From NCBI GenBank assembly GCA_012295275.1, contig CM022669.1:7792489-7856488 (forward strand): a stretch of 64,000 nucleotides of DNA. Reading direction: 5' to 3'. The DNA comes from Chrysomallon squamiferum (taxonomy: Eukaryota; Mollusca; Gastropoda; Neomphalida; Peltospiridae). The notes beneath the pieces were generated by a model. It had not been told where the DNA came from and searched no databases. It saw only the letters and a list, made by a program, of their open reading frames with translations. A program made the position numbers and the translations under genes. Below are positions 30,475 through 40,066 of this stretch, one piece after another. Positions within the stretch are counted from its first letter, which is position 1. Every line of letters begins with the position of its first letter.

Positions 30475-32464
30475 TATACACAGATACACACACACATATA
30501 TATATACATACATTAATAAACAGAAACATACACATATACATACATACATACATACATACATACATACATACACACACATACACATATACATACATTAATA
30601 CACAGACACATACACACACACACATAAATACATAAACACACATATATACATACACACACAGACATACATACACAAATACACACACATACAAACATACATA
30701 CATATCTTATTACATGTGTGACTGAAAATATCTCCATCTTCACACAGTGAAAATGCAAGAAGTACAACATTAACAGTTACTATGAAGTGTTAACAATTAA
30801 ATGTCTAATTAAAATTTAAAAAAGGAAAATATAAATATATGAATTAACATTATTATTTACAATGAAATATAACTAAAGATATGTGTGTGCATGGTGTTTA
30901 TGTGTGTTTTTTTTGCGTGTGTGTGTCAGTGAGTGTATGTGTGTTTATGGATATCTTTGTATGTCTCTGTGTACATGTGTGTATCTGCAAACATCAGTGT
31001 ACAAGTACATTCTTTCTTTTATTCATTGAGGAACACAGTCACAGTATAAACTGACAATTTTTCAGGAAGAGAAGAAGAGTTTCAAGGAGAGGCTGCAGGC
31101 AATCCAAGATGTCTGCCTCACTGTCCAGCAGGGAATGGACGCTGTGGCCTCAATAGGCGAGAGATTTAAAAAGTAAAACCACACTTTATTTTTTCTCTAT
31201 TTGGTATCTGCTTTGTTACAGACATGTAGTTTATTTCAGTAACACAGATTGCAGTTACAGCAGACGTGAGCCAACTGCATGACATAGTGAGCCTATTAAA
31301 TAACACAGCCAATTGCATAACATAGTGAGCTTGTTAAATAACACAGCCAATTTTATAACATAGTGAGCCTATTAAATAACACAGTCAATTTTATAACAGT
31401 GAGTTTATTAAATAACAGCCAATTTTATAACACAGTGAGCCAATTTCAATAGCAGTGAGCCTATTTTAAAATGTGGCCAATTTCAGTAAGATTGAGGCAG
31501 TTTCAATAACAGTGAGCCTGTTTCAATATCCATTAGTGTCTTTCTGTAACGCAGTGAACCCATGTCTCTTACAGAATGAGGTCATTTCTATACCACTGTT
31601 ACCATTTCACAGTCTGTTTCCTGACTTGTTCTCAGTGTGACAGGAATTTTAAGAAAATTTAAACATTATTTAAAATTATTTCAGTTTCTGATTCTTATCT
31701 TGATAGAATTATTTTAGTTCTGAAATAGCTTTACAACAGGTTATACTTTTTTTTTTTTTTTTTTTTCAGATATTCATTGCAGTTTGTTTTCAAATTTGTT
31801 GATTATTATATTTTATTTTTTAAAATTTTTATTTATTTAATTAATTTAATTTAATTTAATTTGTTATTTTTATTTTATTTATTTTTTTTTTTTTTTTTTT
31901 TTTTCATTTATTTATTTATTTATTATTTTTTCTATTTTTTTCTATTTTATTATTAGTATTATTATTATTATTATTATTATTATTTTTTTTTTTTTTTTTG
32001 GCTTCAAAATTAAATAGATAATTATATTTGACAGCACTTTCAACTGGACTGTGCCTTGGTTGTCTGCCCTTGCAGTTATTGTAATGGCTGTTGGTGCTTT
32101 GGTCTTGTACTTCATTCCACTACGCTGGCTCATTCTGGCCTGGGGTAAGAAAAACATCTTTTTTATCTAAAGTCACAACATTTAAGAGAAGATATTATGT
32201 GATGCTTTTTTTTATTTATTTGCTACGTGTGAAAAAGAAAAATAATGAAATAATGTGATGATGAGAATAAGATTTACAAACTGACATGCAGAGAACAGAG
32301 TTTTACTGTTTTTATTCACAAAAATAAATATTTAACTCTTTGTTTTATTTTATTAATATCATCATACCAGTTTAACATCAACTCTTCAAAATGCTAATTG
32401 CTAGTAAATTTTATTATATATATATATTTGTATGTGTGTATGTATGTATGTATGTATGTTTGTA

Positions 32465-32501
<37 letters not shown>

Positions 32502-33352
32502 GTATTTAAATCAAACAACACAAAAGAAATAACATTTAAAATAAAGTGACAATAATAATACATTAAAACAAATATAGATAAAACAAATAAATATTAAATA
32601 TATATAAACACATTTAACTGCAACAACACATACACAAAATAATAATAATAATAATACTGATGATAATAATAATAATAAATAACAAATAAAAAGAAGTAAG
32701 AAAAAATAAAATAAAATGCATTGTATTGCAGGTATCAACAAATTTACGAAGAAGTTGAGAAAACCTAATGCAATTCCAAACAATGAACTTTTAGATTTTC
32801 TGTCTCGTGTACCCTCTGATAATGAACTGGTGAGTACTGTCTTGTTTCAGAATGGAAAGTACAGTTTTGTGTGTGAGTGTGTGTATGAGAGAGAGAGACA
32901 GAGAGAAAGAGAGTGTGTGTAAGTATGCTGGCTTTTCATAGCATATTCATTTTTGGATGATATTATTTTGTAGATTTTATAGATCATTTCTCCATAAGTC
33001 AAGGAATCGAAAAAGCATGCATCCTTATGTATTTGTTATTATTATTATTGCTTTATTTCTAAACTTTATTATTGACAAAGATTGGTTATCTATTGTCACT
33101 AAAAAAAGAATGAATTACTTTAAAATAGATCTATGTGTATATAATATATAATATTTTAATTAGTATTTGTAATTTTTGGTATTTTAGAATAAATTTAATT
33201 ATTAGATGATTATTTAAGTAAATAAAGACATTAATTTTGTAATTTTACACTATTTTTATTTTTTTATTTTATTTTTTTTTCCACAGATACAGTACAGAGA
33301 ACTACGTCCGGATTTCGGAGCCATGGGTATAAACAAAAAGAAACGAGTGTAA
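3947..33352 (+). CDS. MCTP: MCTP: multiple C2 and transmembrane domain protein (3' part, 18 exons)
   Basis: Joined exons: 3947-4052, 8688-8910, 12597-12705, 16587-16763, 17925-18055, 18900-19086, 19944-19998, 20229-20370, 20902-21004, 21849-21950, 22569-22643, 23348-23467, 23927-24046, 24939-24986, 31066-31172, 32035-32144, 32732-32829, 33287-33352. All boundaries are GT-AG, all phases agree, and the total is 2079 nt (692 residues plus TAA). Domain order is C2A, C2B, C2C, TM1, acidic linker, TM2, basic C-terminus, which is the family architecture. MCTPs are membrane proteins whose C2 domains bind Ca2+ or lipid; in animals they act at the ER, endosomes and synapse. Hallmarks seen: three SDPY/SDPF loops, the NPxW motif in each C2, the phrase WNFELYM at TM1 and [14 protein letters not shown] near the end. 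The first visible exon opens in phase 0 without a start, so the N-terminal part lies upstream of the window. Confidence 0.95.
4053..8687. other. MCTP intron within C2A
   Basis: 4.6 kb. Contents: GT repeat 4149-4215, AAAT repeat 4898-4961, TA/CA tract 5268-5345, AAT repeat 5358-5408, a 22-nt minisatellite (5840-6400), T-run 7089-7117, TCTG/TCTA tract 8403-8600 and TTTA repeat 8629-8682. Stretches at 5550-5830 and 7300-7720 are less repetitive and slightly richer in G/C; I see no gene in them. Confidence 0.7.
5840..6400. repeat. 22-nt minisatellite in MCTP intron
   Basis: Roughly 25 imperfect copies of a unit like gatgtttgaaatatgaagta, with drift among gaagtgatg, gaaataagaag and similar variants. 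No open frame of note. Confidence 0.85.
8688..8910 (+). CDS. MCTP: MCTP exon: core of C2A
   Basis: This exon continues C2A with [23 protein letters not shown] and the loop-3 acidic run [10 protein letters not shown], then MGSAEIEL. The loop Asp residues expected of a Ca2+-binding C2 are present. The acceptor lies directly after a long TTTA microsatellite that serves as the polypyrimidine tract. Ends in phase 2 at a gtaagt donor. Confidence 0.95.
8911..12596. other. MCTP intron after the C2A core
   Basis: 3.7 kb of T-rich DNA. It contains a 126-codon open frame at 10278-10658 with no recognisable domain, a GT/GA tract at 12151-12192 and AAAT repeats at 12430-12468. Nothing else is supported. 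Confidence 0.6.
12597..12705 (+). CDS. MCTP: MCTP exon: end of C2A and linker
   Basis: The exon starts by completing an Asn codon (N-PTEMKLQL) and encodes the last C2A strands ([12 protein letters not shown]), then the charged linker SQEDKEN. Runs from phase 2 to phase 0, with donor AAT|gtaagt. Confidence 0.9.
12706..16586. other. MCTP intron between C2A and C2B, with two minisatellites
   Basis: 3.9 kb. A ~60-nt imperfect repeat (13840-14150; theme gataccagtctgtgtcatt) and a ~30-nt imperfect repeat (14670-15010; theme aggcattgatg...ttaagg) are present. The 3' end is an ATT/ACT trinucleotide block (16388-16578) that runs directly into the acceptor. Confidence 0.7.
16388..16578. repeat. ATT/ACT trinucleotide block at an acceptor
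   Basis: About 60 tandem trinucleotides, ATT with islands of ACT, ending eight bases before the acceptor AG of the C2B exon. Its length probably varies between individuals and it forms the pyrimidine-poor lead to that acceptor. Confidence 0.9.
16587..16763 (+). CDS. MCTP: MCTP exon: linker and start of C2B
   Basis: The exon begins [14 protein letters not shown], then [28 protein letters not shown] and the KYKSK end. Two nearby acceptors exist: after ttttgcag (16586) and after tatttcag (16594). Only the first keeps the C2B frame after the phase-0 upstream exon; the second reads out of frame to a TGA. The acceptor sits at the end of a 190-nt ATT repeat. Confidence 0.93.
16764..17924. other. 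MCTP intron inside C2B
   Basis: 1.2 kb with a T-run, GT-rich text near 17040-17210 and a TCTG run at 17790-17812. The part 17270-17720 is low in repeats, but no exon is recognisable. Confidence 0.6.
17925..18055 (+). CDS. MCTP: MCTP exon: core of C2B
   Basis: Encodes [16 protein letters not shown] and the loop-3 signature [13 protein letters not shown]. The Asp residues for Ca2+ coordination are intact. Phase 0 in, phase 2 out at donor AG|gtaata. Confidence 0.95.
18900..19086 (+). CDS. MCTP: MCTP exon: end of C2B and linker to C2C
   Basis: Encodes the last C2B strands ([19 protein letters not shown]), then ITDLS and the basic/acidic linker [12 protein letters not shown], matching the family linker before C2C. 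The donor is TAT|gttagt. The last ~41 nt of the exon and its donor are repeated once, 108 nt downstream, in the intron. Confidence 0.93.
19046..19210. repeat. 108-nt tandem duplication spanning an MCTP exon end and donor
   Basis: The text from cacccaaccccagag through aaaatat|gttagttt at 19046-19100 recurs at 19154-19208 with few changes. The first copy holds the coding end and real donor (19087); the second is intronic with an intact donor at 19195. Reading on in frame from the first donor meets TAA before the second. Confidence 0.9.
19944..19998 (+). CDS. MCTP: MCTP exon: short exon opening C2C
   Basis: A 55-nt exon encoding [18 protein letters not shown] plus one base. An earlier potential donor (CAG|gtaaaa at 19992) would end in phase 0 and break the join. 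The donor at 19999 (AAAG|gttagt) keeps the frame into VFKAQGL of the next exon. Confidence 0.9.
20229..20370 (+). CDS. MCTP: MCTP exon: C2C first half
   Basis: Encodes [26 protein letters not shown] and [14 protein letters not shown] (the last codon is split). The SDPF loop and NPEW motif place it as C2C. Phase 1 in, phase 2 out; donor TT|gtgagt. Confidence 0.95.
20460..20730. repeat. About 26-nt minisatellite in C2C intron
   Basis: Units resembling gtgttacttgttacagtttt recur about eight to ten times. Each unit carries a ttgttacag that looks like a splice acceptor, but the real acceptor (ctgttttag at 20901) is outside the array. Confidence 0.8.
20902..21004 (+). CDS. MCTP: MCTP exon: C2C loop 3
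   Basis: Encodes [19 protein letters not shown], one of the most conserved stretches of the family, then [15 protein letters not shown]. The last acidic residue of loop 3 is Glu (FEFLG) where Asp is usual (DFLG). Confidence 0.95.
21005..21848. other. MCTP intron inside C2C
   Basis: 0.84 kb, T-rich, with a 31-nt T-run near 21490-21520. The open text to 21046 is read-through of the preceding exon. No further exon seen. Confidence 0.6.
21849..21950 (+). CDS. MCTP: MCTP exon: end of C2C
   Basis: Encodes [16 protein letters not shown], then the final C2 strand [13 protein letters not shown]. Exactly 34 codons, phase 0 to phase 0. Confidence 0.93.
22261..22560. repeat. Imperfect TAC/TAT/CAC trinucleotide region
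   Basis: A degenerate trinucleotide tract (tactactattac-type) in the intron just before the 75-nt linker exon, ending close to its acceptor. Confidence 0.75.
22569..22643 (+). CDS. MCTP: MCTP exon: post-C2 linker
   Basis: Encodes 25 residues, [16 protein letters not shown] and on, matching the family segment after C2C that carries the PKEQKY-type motif. Phase 0 on both sides; acceptor cattgtag, donor TCA|gtgagt. Confidence 0.88.
23348..23467 (+). CDS. MCTP: MCTP exon: helix before the first membrane segment
   Basis: Encodes [20 protein letters not shown], then [19 protein letters not shown]. The NWDSxPRS motif precedes TM1 in MCTPs. 40 codons, phase 0 to phase 0. Confidence 0.94.
23783..23938. 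repeat. 33-nt tandem repeat carrying the TM1-exon acceptor
   Basis: Five copies with exact 33-nt spacing: the gtattt element falls at 23795, 23828, 23861, 23894 and 23927. The last copy is the true exon start; copies two to four keep the ttttcag acceptor, and the first reads ttttcatg. Each upstream copy continues gtatttcttgttaaataa, giving a TAA stop in the exon frame. Confidence 0.95.
23927..24046 (+). CDS. MCTP: MCTP exon: first transmembrane segment
   Basis: Encodes [20 protein letters not shown] and the rest of a long hydrophobic hairpin, then REPCED. The acceptor and first 12 nt of the exon (ttttcag|gtatttcttgtt) are the last copy of a 33-nt tandem repeat. Earlier copies lead to a TAA two codons after the repeated part, so only this acceptor is productive. 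Confidence 0.95.
24109..24235. repeat. AAT microsatellite in MCTP intron
   Basis: About 40 tandem AAT units with a few substitutions, shortly after the TM1 exon donor. Confidence 0.9.
24939..24986 (+). CDS. MCTP: MCTP exon: acidic linker between membrane segments
   Basis: A 48-nt exon encoding [16 protein letters not shown]. MCTPs carry an equivalent Asp/Glu-rich stretch between TM1 and TM2. Phase 0 to phase 0, followed by the largest intron in the visible gene (6.1 kb). Confidence 0.9.
25993..25998 (+). other. Candidate 6-nt microexon (Lys-Lys) in MCTP
   Basis: The six bases AAAAAG sit between a long T-rich tract ending ctgactgttttcag and a usable donor gtaaat. Both flanking MCTP exons join in phase 0, so inclusion would add KK to the charged linker without shifting the frame. 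This is inference from splice signals only. Confidence 0.25.
30207..30702. repeat. ACAT/ACAC tetranucleotide array
   Basis: About 500 nt of ACAT and ACAC units with scattered TATA and GATA. All six frames stay open because the repeat lacks stops, so the long Tyr/Ile/His- or Cys/Val-rich frames here are artefacts. Confidence 0.95.
31066..31172 (+). CDS. MCTP: MCTP exon: amphipathic segment before TM2
   Basis: Encodes [20 protein letters not shown], then [15 protein letters not shown], corresponding to the family's AIQEVC...SFGERIKN segment. Phase 0 in, phase 2 out. Confidence 0.94.
31260..31560. repeat. About 37-nt minisatellite in MCTP intron
   Basis: Units of the form aataacacagccaatttta plus taacatagtgagcctatta, repeated about five times and then decaying into gtgagcc...tttcaataa text. 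Confidence 0.8.
31745..32000. repeat. T-rich and TTTA/ATT tract before the TM2 exon
   Basis: Nearly pure T/A text with several T-runs and an ATT run (about 31952-31983) immediately upstream of the acceptor at 32034. Confidence 0.85.
32035..32144 (+). CDS. MCTP: MCTP exon: second transmembrane segment
   Basis: Encodes [38 protein letters not shown]. The TFNWTVP and IPLR..L.WG motifs are family-specific. The acceptor follows an unusually long T/ATT-rich tract. Confidence 0.95.
32732..32829 (+). CDS. MCTP: MCTP exon: cytosolic tail after TM2
   Basis: Encodes [20 protein letters not shown] and [13 protein letters not shown], closely matching the conserved MCTP C-terminal region. Donor CTG|gtgagt. 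Confidence 0.95.
33287..33352 (+). CDS. MCTP: MCTP last exon
   Basis: Encodes [20 protein letters not shown] plus V, then TAA. The basic end fits the family. The 3' UTR follows without another acceptor-exon candidate that I can support. Confidence 0.93.
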   Translation: MQYRELRPDFGAMGINKKKRV

Positions 33353-35176
33353 ATCATTCTTGGAAATATCAAAAACAGTTTTGTAGCATCATGTGATTTA
33401 CCAAGTGTTCTGTTTCAATTCCAATTAATTCCGTGCCTTCTCAGTGTTTTTCTCAGTGTCATTCCTTTTCTCGAGTCACAGGACCAGCTCAGAAGAGTAA
33501 AAAATTTGAACATTTTCTTTCCTTTTCCATCTGTGATCATCTAAGCTGTGTTCTGTTGTTGTTGTTTTGAATGACATTTAATGTCTGTAAAACCTCCAGT
33601 CTTACAGTGCTTGCTGTCTAAACTCATTGTCTCTTCTTACTTTCCATTGTTCCATGTTCTAGTTTCCACAAGTTTCAGTGTTTTTGTTTTCAACCATTCC
33701 TGTTAAGATCATTTTAAAAACTGATGCAAGCAATGACCATATGTTCAAGAATGAATGTTTGGAGATTTTAATGTTGTTACATTTCTATTCAAGTCATTTT
33801 GTCATCCTACAAATACTTTTAGGATAGTTAGTTATAAAGAATAGTTTACTTACATTTATATGTTTCATTTTCTTTTAATCATTTTATATCTTATGCAGTC
33901 TTTTTTTTTTTTTTACTTTTTATATAGGTGCAAGGAATAGTTGATGATTTTAAATGTTTTATTTTAGCTCCATTTCTGTTAGCATTACGTTAAAAACTCC
34001 TGCAAAGACAAACATATTTCTTTACAAGAAAATGTCTATAGATTTAAATATATTTCAGCATACTCTGTTCAGTTTAGATAGTTTAGTAATTTATCAAATT
34101 CTTATGTCAAAAATAAGTACTACTAAAAATAGTTTCTGATTATAAATATTCCAGTCAGTTTTAATAATTTTTATGATTTGTCAAACACTACATTTGTGCA
34201 TTGGTTATAAAGAAAACGTCTTTACATTCAGAAATACAGTCTAATTTAAATAATTTTATAAAACATTCAAAGCATTTTATCTGACAAAAATGAAGCAAGT
34301 AAGTCTAAAATTGTATGCAAAACATTTAAGGTGTAAGGCAGATGTTGGAAAAATGAAGCAAGTAATTCTAAAATTGTATGCAAAATGTGTACCTTGAAAT
34401 ATCAACATCTTAATTCCTTCTTCACCATTGTGAAATGTTTACTATCATCCTTCAAGAAAGAGATACTATCTTCCTTTTTAACACACTGCCAAATTATTAA
34501 ATTTTTCTGACAAAATAATTTTATCATCATTTAAGAAAATGTTATTAGTTACCCTTTTAATAAACTGCCACATTATGAAATTTTTCTGATTTTTTGTAAA
34601 TTTTATTTTATCATTCTTTAAGAAAAGGTTACTAACTTCATTTTGATAACCTGCCACATTATGAAATTTTTCTGAACTTTTAAAAAAAAATTCTGTCCTT
34701 TAAGAAAAAGTTATTGATTCCCTTTTAAATGAACTGCCATATAGGGCATTATGTACACTTCATTTTAAAATTTGTTGAAGTTTTATCATTTCATGGCAAG
34801 TTGGCTTCATTTTTTTGTTGTTAAATTTTTTATAAATAGTCCCATGTTAGGGCAGTATTTCAGATTTTATCTGTTATTTTTTCATTTAAATGTTTGTTTT
34901 TACTTTAAAATGTTCTGATGGCCATTATGTATATGCATTTATCATTTTTTATTTCTATTTGTTTCAGTGTTTTTACAAAGCTAAAAAAATTGGTTCTTTG
35001 AGATGTTTTAAATTGAAAAAGATTTTAAAAAGAAAATGTTTTAATTTTTATTATAGTTATGTTTTTCAATATTGTCAAGTAAAACTCTCCAGTTTAGCTC
35101 TCTGTTATCTGTTATCAGTTTGTATGAAAAACAAAAAATCAATCTAAATATATATCATTATATGCATATATGTGTG

Positions 35177-35224
<48 letters not shown>

Positions 35225-36089
35225 AAATATATATCTTTTCAATTTAAAAAAAAAGAAAATGTTACTGTGTTTATATTTTTATAAACATTGTTCCTATTTT
35301 TGCTTTCCAAAACTTAAAAAGTTCTGTAATGCAGAAAAAAAACTTTCCATTTTCTGTTTATAACTTTATTTTTTAAACATTCATTTAGGTTGTGGTTGTG
35401 AATTTAATTTTAAGTAGGATGCTGTTTAATAAAAGTTACAGAAAGCAAGATAGTAAACAAACATTAAGAGGGCTTACACCAGTATCTTTTATGTCAAAGT
35501 TTTTTAAGTTTAAAATGATATTGTAAGATAATGAAACTTCAAGATTTTATAGTTATTTGTTTTTCAAACTTTGCACTTACTTAATTTAAAAAAAATAAAA
35601 ATATATATATATATTTTTAATCTTACTGTATTTTTATTTATTTCTCAATATAAATGTGTCCTTGTTTGAAAATGGTGCATCACTGAAACCAGTTAACAAT
35701 ATATTTATTTATTTAACATGTTGAACAACAAATCTTGCATAAATTGGATTCAAATATCTGAACAAACAGAAAAGGAAATATTCTAGTTAAAGACACACTT
35801 CTGAAATGCATTGTCTGAAAATCTAGGATCTGGAAAGACTATTAAATCTTTATGTATTAACATAACAATAATGCACTTTTACTTTTGAATTGCGTCAGTT
35901 GTGATTTGTTCTTGTTGTTTCTCAGTTTGGACTAATTACAAATGAGAATGCTAAATATTCACTGTTAATAGAAATTATCAGAGATTGTTGTTTCCACGAT
36001 TGTGTGTTTGCTAGGTAGTAAATAACATTGCACACTCACACTGACACAAACATGCACACAAACACATATACAAACATACATATACATGC

Positions 36090-36138
<49 letters not shown>

Positions 36139-36307
36139 GAGAGAGAGAGAGAGAGTTATAGATGTGTTGACAATCTCTTATCTGTAACTTTGAAATCCAA
36201 GAAAAACATTGTTTTTACAGCAATGAAAAATATTTAACTTAATTTGTACAAAACTGTTTTATTTGTATTTTTCTCTGTTGTTTTATTATATACTCTGTAA
36301 TACACTG

Positions 36308-36341
<34 letters not shown>

Positions 36342-37339
36342 TGCCTCTGTGCATGAGTGTAAGTGTGTGTGTCTGTGATTGCTAATGTGTGTTGTGTATA
36401 TGTGTCTGTGAGTATGAGGGAGAGTGTTTGTGGGTGGGTGGGTGTGTATATATCTGCGTAGTGTGTAGTGTCAGTATGTACATGTAGTGTGTGTGTGTGT
36501 GTGTGTGTTTGTGATTATTTGTAATTTACATTATGATGTGTACTGGGGATTTTCACAGGGTTTTCTTATCAGCCATCTTACATTTTAAATGATAAACCAA
36601 ATATGTAGCATAATCCAGAACTTTCAGATAAGTGATAATGAAGCTGTACAGACGCATGTAGACACAGACGAAGAGCAGGTGCAAGATACTCAGCTCTAGG
36701 TAACATTCTGTTTTACACATGTAATATATAGATATACATTATATCTGTTATTTACTATATATATATATATTATTCTCTCCATGTTATATCACACTGGTGC
36801 AATATAGAATATTTACATTTTTAAAATTGCAAATTATTTATTTGTTTTCATCATAATTCTCATTTATTTTCATTTTTCTCCTAAAAAAAAAAAAAAAAAA
36901 AGAATATGTAAGGTATTATTTGTGAATTTTGTACTTGTTTTATTTTGTTTTATTTTTATGTTTCCATTTTCAGTAACAGTCATTATTTTAACTTGATTGT
37001 ATTTATTTAATACACCTTATGTGTTCATAATCTCCGATTTTTCTCTCAAAAAATATTCAAAATATTTGTTTTGTGAACAGTCACGTTTTTAGTAATTTTT
37101 GTACTTTTTTCAACGTCATTATTTTACATGTTTGTATGTTTGTCATTGTCAACTTTCCTTGTATAAAACCATTTACACATTTTACATTTTTTAACTGCAA
37201 TTGCTCCTGTACATATCTTAATTATTTATCTGTTTTTTACTGATGTAGTTACATCTTAGTGTATGTCTGATAAATAATTTGGGAAAATATAGTAATAATT
37301 TGTAATCAACTGATTAAATTGTTTCTTTTTAACCCTTTT

Positions 37340-37377
<38 letters not shown>

Positions 37378-37600
37378 TATTTGTTTATTTATTAGTTTAT
37401 ATATTTTTTAATTTATTTATTTTAGTTTGTACAGAACTATGTATAAGATATATAGGATTTTTGACACACTGCAAAATGTTATTCACTTTTTATTTTTTCT
37501 CACAAATACCTAGGTAAATATATCACTTGAAATTCAGGAATCAGTTTGCATTATGCTTGTTTTTGTTTCTTTTTCATTGTTATCACACATATATACAAAA

Positions 37601-37631
<31 letters not shown>

Positions 37632-40032
37632 GATATGAAAGGAGTATTGATCCTATTGCCCAAGTTATTTCTAAAGTATTCTTGCTGCCAATATATTTCT
37701 AAAAGTATTCCTGCTACTAATACAGTTTTCTAATATATTCTTACAACTAGCATACTTTACAGTTTATTTCAACCATTTCAAGTATTTGTCATGAGCCACG
37801 AATTCTAGGGATAAAATAAATCACAGTGCTGAAAAGACTTTTCTTTTCTTTGAATGACTTGGAGATTTGCCTTTCTTTTCGCCATTTTCGTTTCCCATTG
37901 TCAGATATCTACAGTGACATTTTCGTTTCTCACTGTCAGGTATCTACAGTGACACTGTGAAAGATAGCTTTCTTTTCCTTTTATGACTGAAAGGGGGGAA
38001 AGTTTGTCCCAAAAAAAATCAGAAACCTAGATTTTTTTTGAAAAGGGTGTTGAAAATACCACAAAATATTAGCAGTGTAGAATTATATATAAACAACTAA
38101 ATTTACTTTAAATTCACAGGTTTTTTTCCTTGCCCTGATGGACAGCAGATTAAGCTTGTTTTGCCTTGATAGCTTAGAGGTAACTGGAATGAGGTGTCCC
38201 AGGTCATCCAGCTTGCCTAGCTTTTAGGGTGTCATCGTCAATACACAACAAGTTAAAATAATGTTATATATAGCCAGATAGATAACATAAAACACAGAGT
38301 ATGAATACACACATTACCTTGGTAAACTAGCAGACATTTTGTGGATACTTTGCTGTTCCTGGACTTTTGATGTGTCTTTTGTGTTTTGGTAGTTTTCTGA
38401 TGCATTATGATGAGGCTTTTTAGAACGTGGCTGAAGAGATGGTTTGAAAATTGTGGATCCCGTTTCTCTCATTCACTTCAGATAAATAATGTAAATCACA
38501 CAGCATTATGTTGTTTGTGTTCCTCAGTTCTGTTTAAAAGTTATGATTCTCATAATGCTAAGAGACTGAGTATGTCAAGACTCCATCAACTAAGGGAAAA
38601 AAATTATTATTTTTTTTTTTTTTAAATTAACTTTAAGGGAATATGTAGACTGAAGTTCATGTGTTTTAGTTAAAATACTCCTTTAAAAAAATTATATTTG
38701 GTAACAATACATTTGTTTCTGTGACAGTCACTGGCATAAATAAAATAAGATTTTGCAGTCTTAGTCATTATTTATTTATTTATTGATTTTATTTTATTTT
38801 ATTTTATTTTATTTTATTATTTTTATTATTATTATATATATATATATTTTTTTTTATCCTACATGCAATTTTGTTCATTGATTCTTTTTTTGGGATTCAG
38901 TTATTATTATTATTATCAAAATGTGTCTTAGATTTTGGTGACATGTGGCTTAAATACAACTTGTAAACTTCCATGTGATGTTTTTTTTTTCAATGTTTTT
39001 TGTAATAAAGGTCTTGTATAAAGAAAATGAATACATGATGTAAAGAGAAATTTGTTTGCAGGGAAGTTACATTATTATTATACTTCATTGTTAGTAAAGG
39101 TTGATCACCATTATAAGAAACCCTTGGAGGTGTGCAGAAAGCACTGAGATAATTCCCACCAGCTGAAGTATGTTTTTAATTGTAAATGATGTAAGTAAAT
39201 ATTAAAGAACTTAGAAAAAAACAAATTTTTATAAAAATCTGTGATACTGCTATTAAAATCTTTTCCTTCTTTTTTAAAAAAAATATATTTGTGGTGGATA
39301 ATTAAACTGCATAATGTTTGTGTTTTGAAATTTTCTTCCTCTTGGATAAGGGAATATTTGTTTTTTATTTTAGTTCATTGTTAAATATGGCTCCTATAAC
39401 ATTTTATTAACAAATGGGGCAAATGTAATAAATTGTAAAAACTCTGATTTCCGAGTTGAACATTTTCTTCTATTGCTTGGAAATCATTTTAATAATAAAT
39501 CCATTTTATTTATAAAACAAAATAATTCTTGTCTTGTTTTCTTTTGTTATTTGTGATTTCTGTGAAGTAATAAAAAGAATTTGCAATATTATCAGTAGAT
39601 CATAATTTCACTATTTCAAAATGATCTGGGAAATGCATGACTGCAGCTATTTTTAATTTTAATTTTAATTTTATTTACATTATTGTTATTATTATTAATA
39701 TTAATATTGTTTATTTTATTTTATTTATTTATTTATGTATTTTAATTTCCGAGTCTGCTTCTGTAAAACGATACTACATTTTAGTGATACCATTTTCAAA
39801 TTATCAACAATCTTCTAATGAAATATTATTAAAATTAATTATATAAATAAGCGTAATAGTTTTAATATTCATCTATTTGTGAAGTCATGTTGCTTACTAA
39901 AATCATAGTAAATATCCCTTCACATTTCCTCAAACATAGAGTCAAAATCATAAAATTGATAAAGTTACATTGCAGTTCTTCATCAGCTGCATTTCCTTTT
40001 AATTTATTATATATAATTTTCACTTTCTCTAT

Positions 40033-40066
<34 letters not shown>

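Larger units (their letters stand above)
24987..31065. other. Large MCTP intron between acidic linker and TM2
   Basis: 6.1 kb. Besides the candidate microexon at 25993-25998 it holds TA repeat 26551-26612, AAT repeat 27507-27570, ATT/ATC tract 28590-28784, GT repeat 29105-29181, TA tract 29851-29900 and the ACAT array 30207-30702. The only other splice-like open block is 27979-28062 (28 codons), with a weak donor. Confidence 0.6.

Noticed and set aside
30207-30770. Long Cys/Val/Tyr-rich and His/Thr/Tyr-rich open frames on both strands
   Set aside because: Artefacts of the stop-free ACAT/ACAC repeat.
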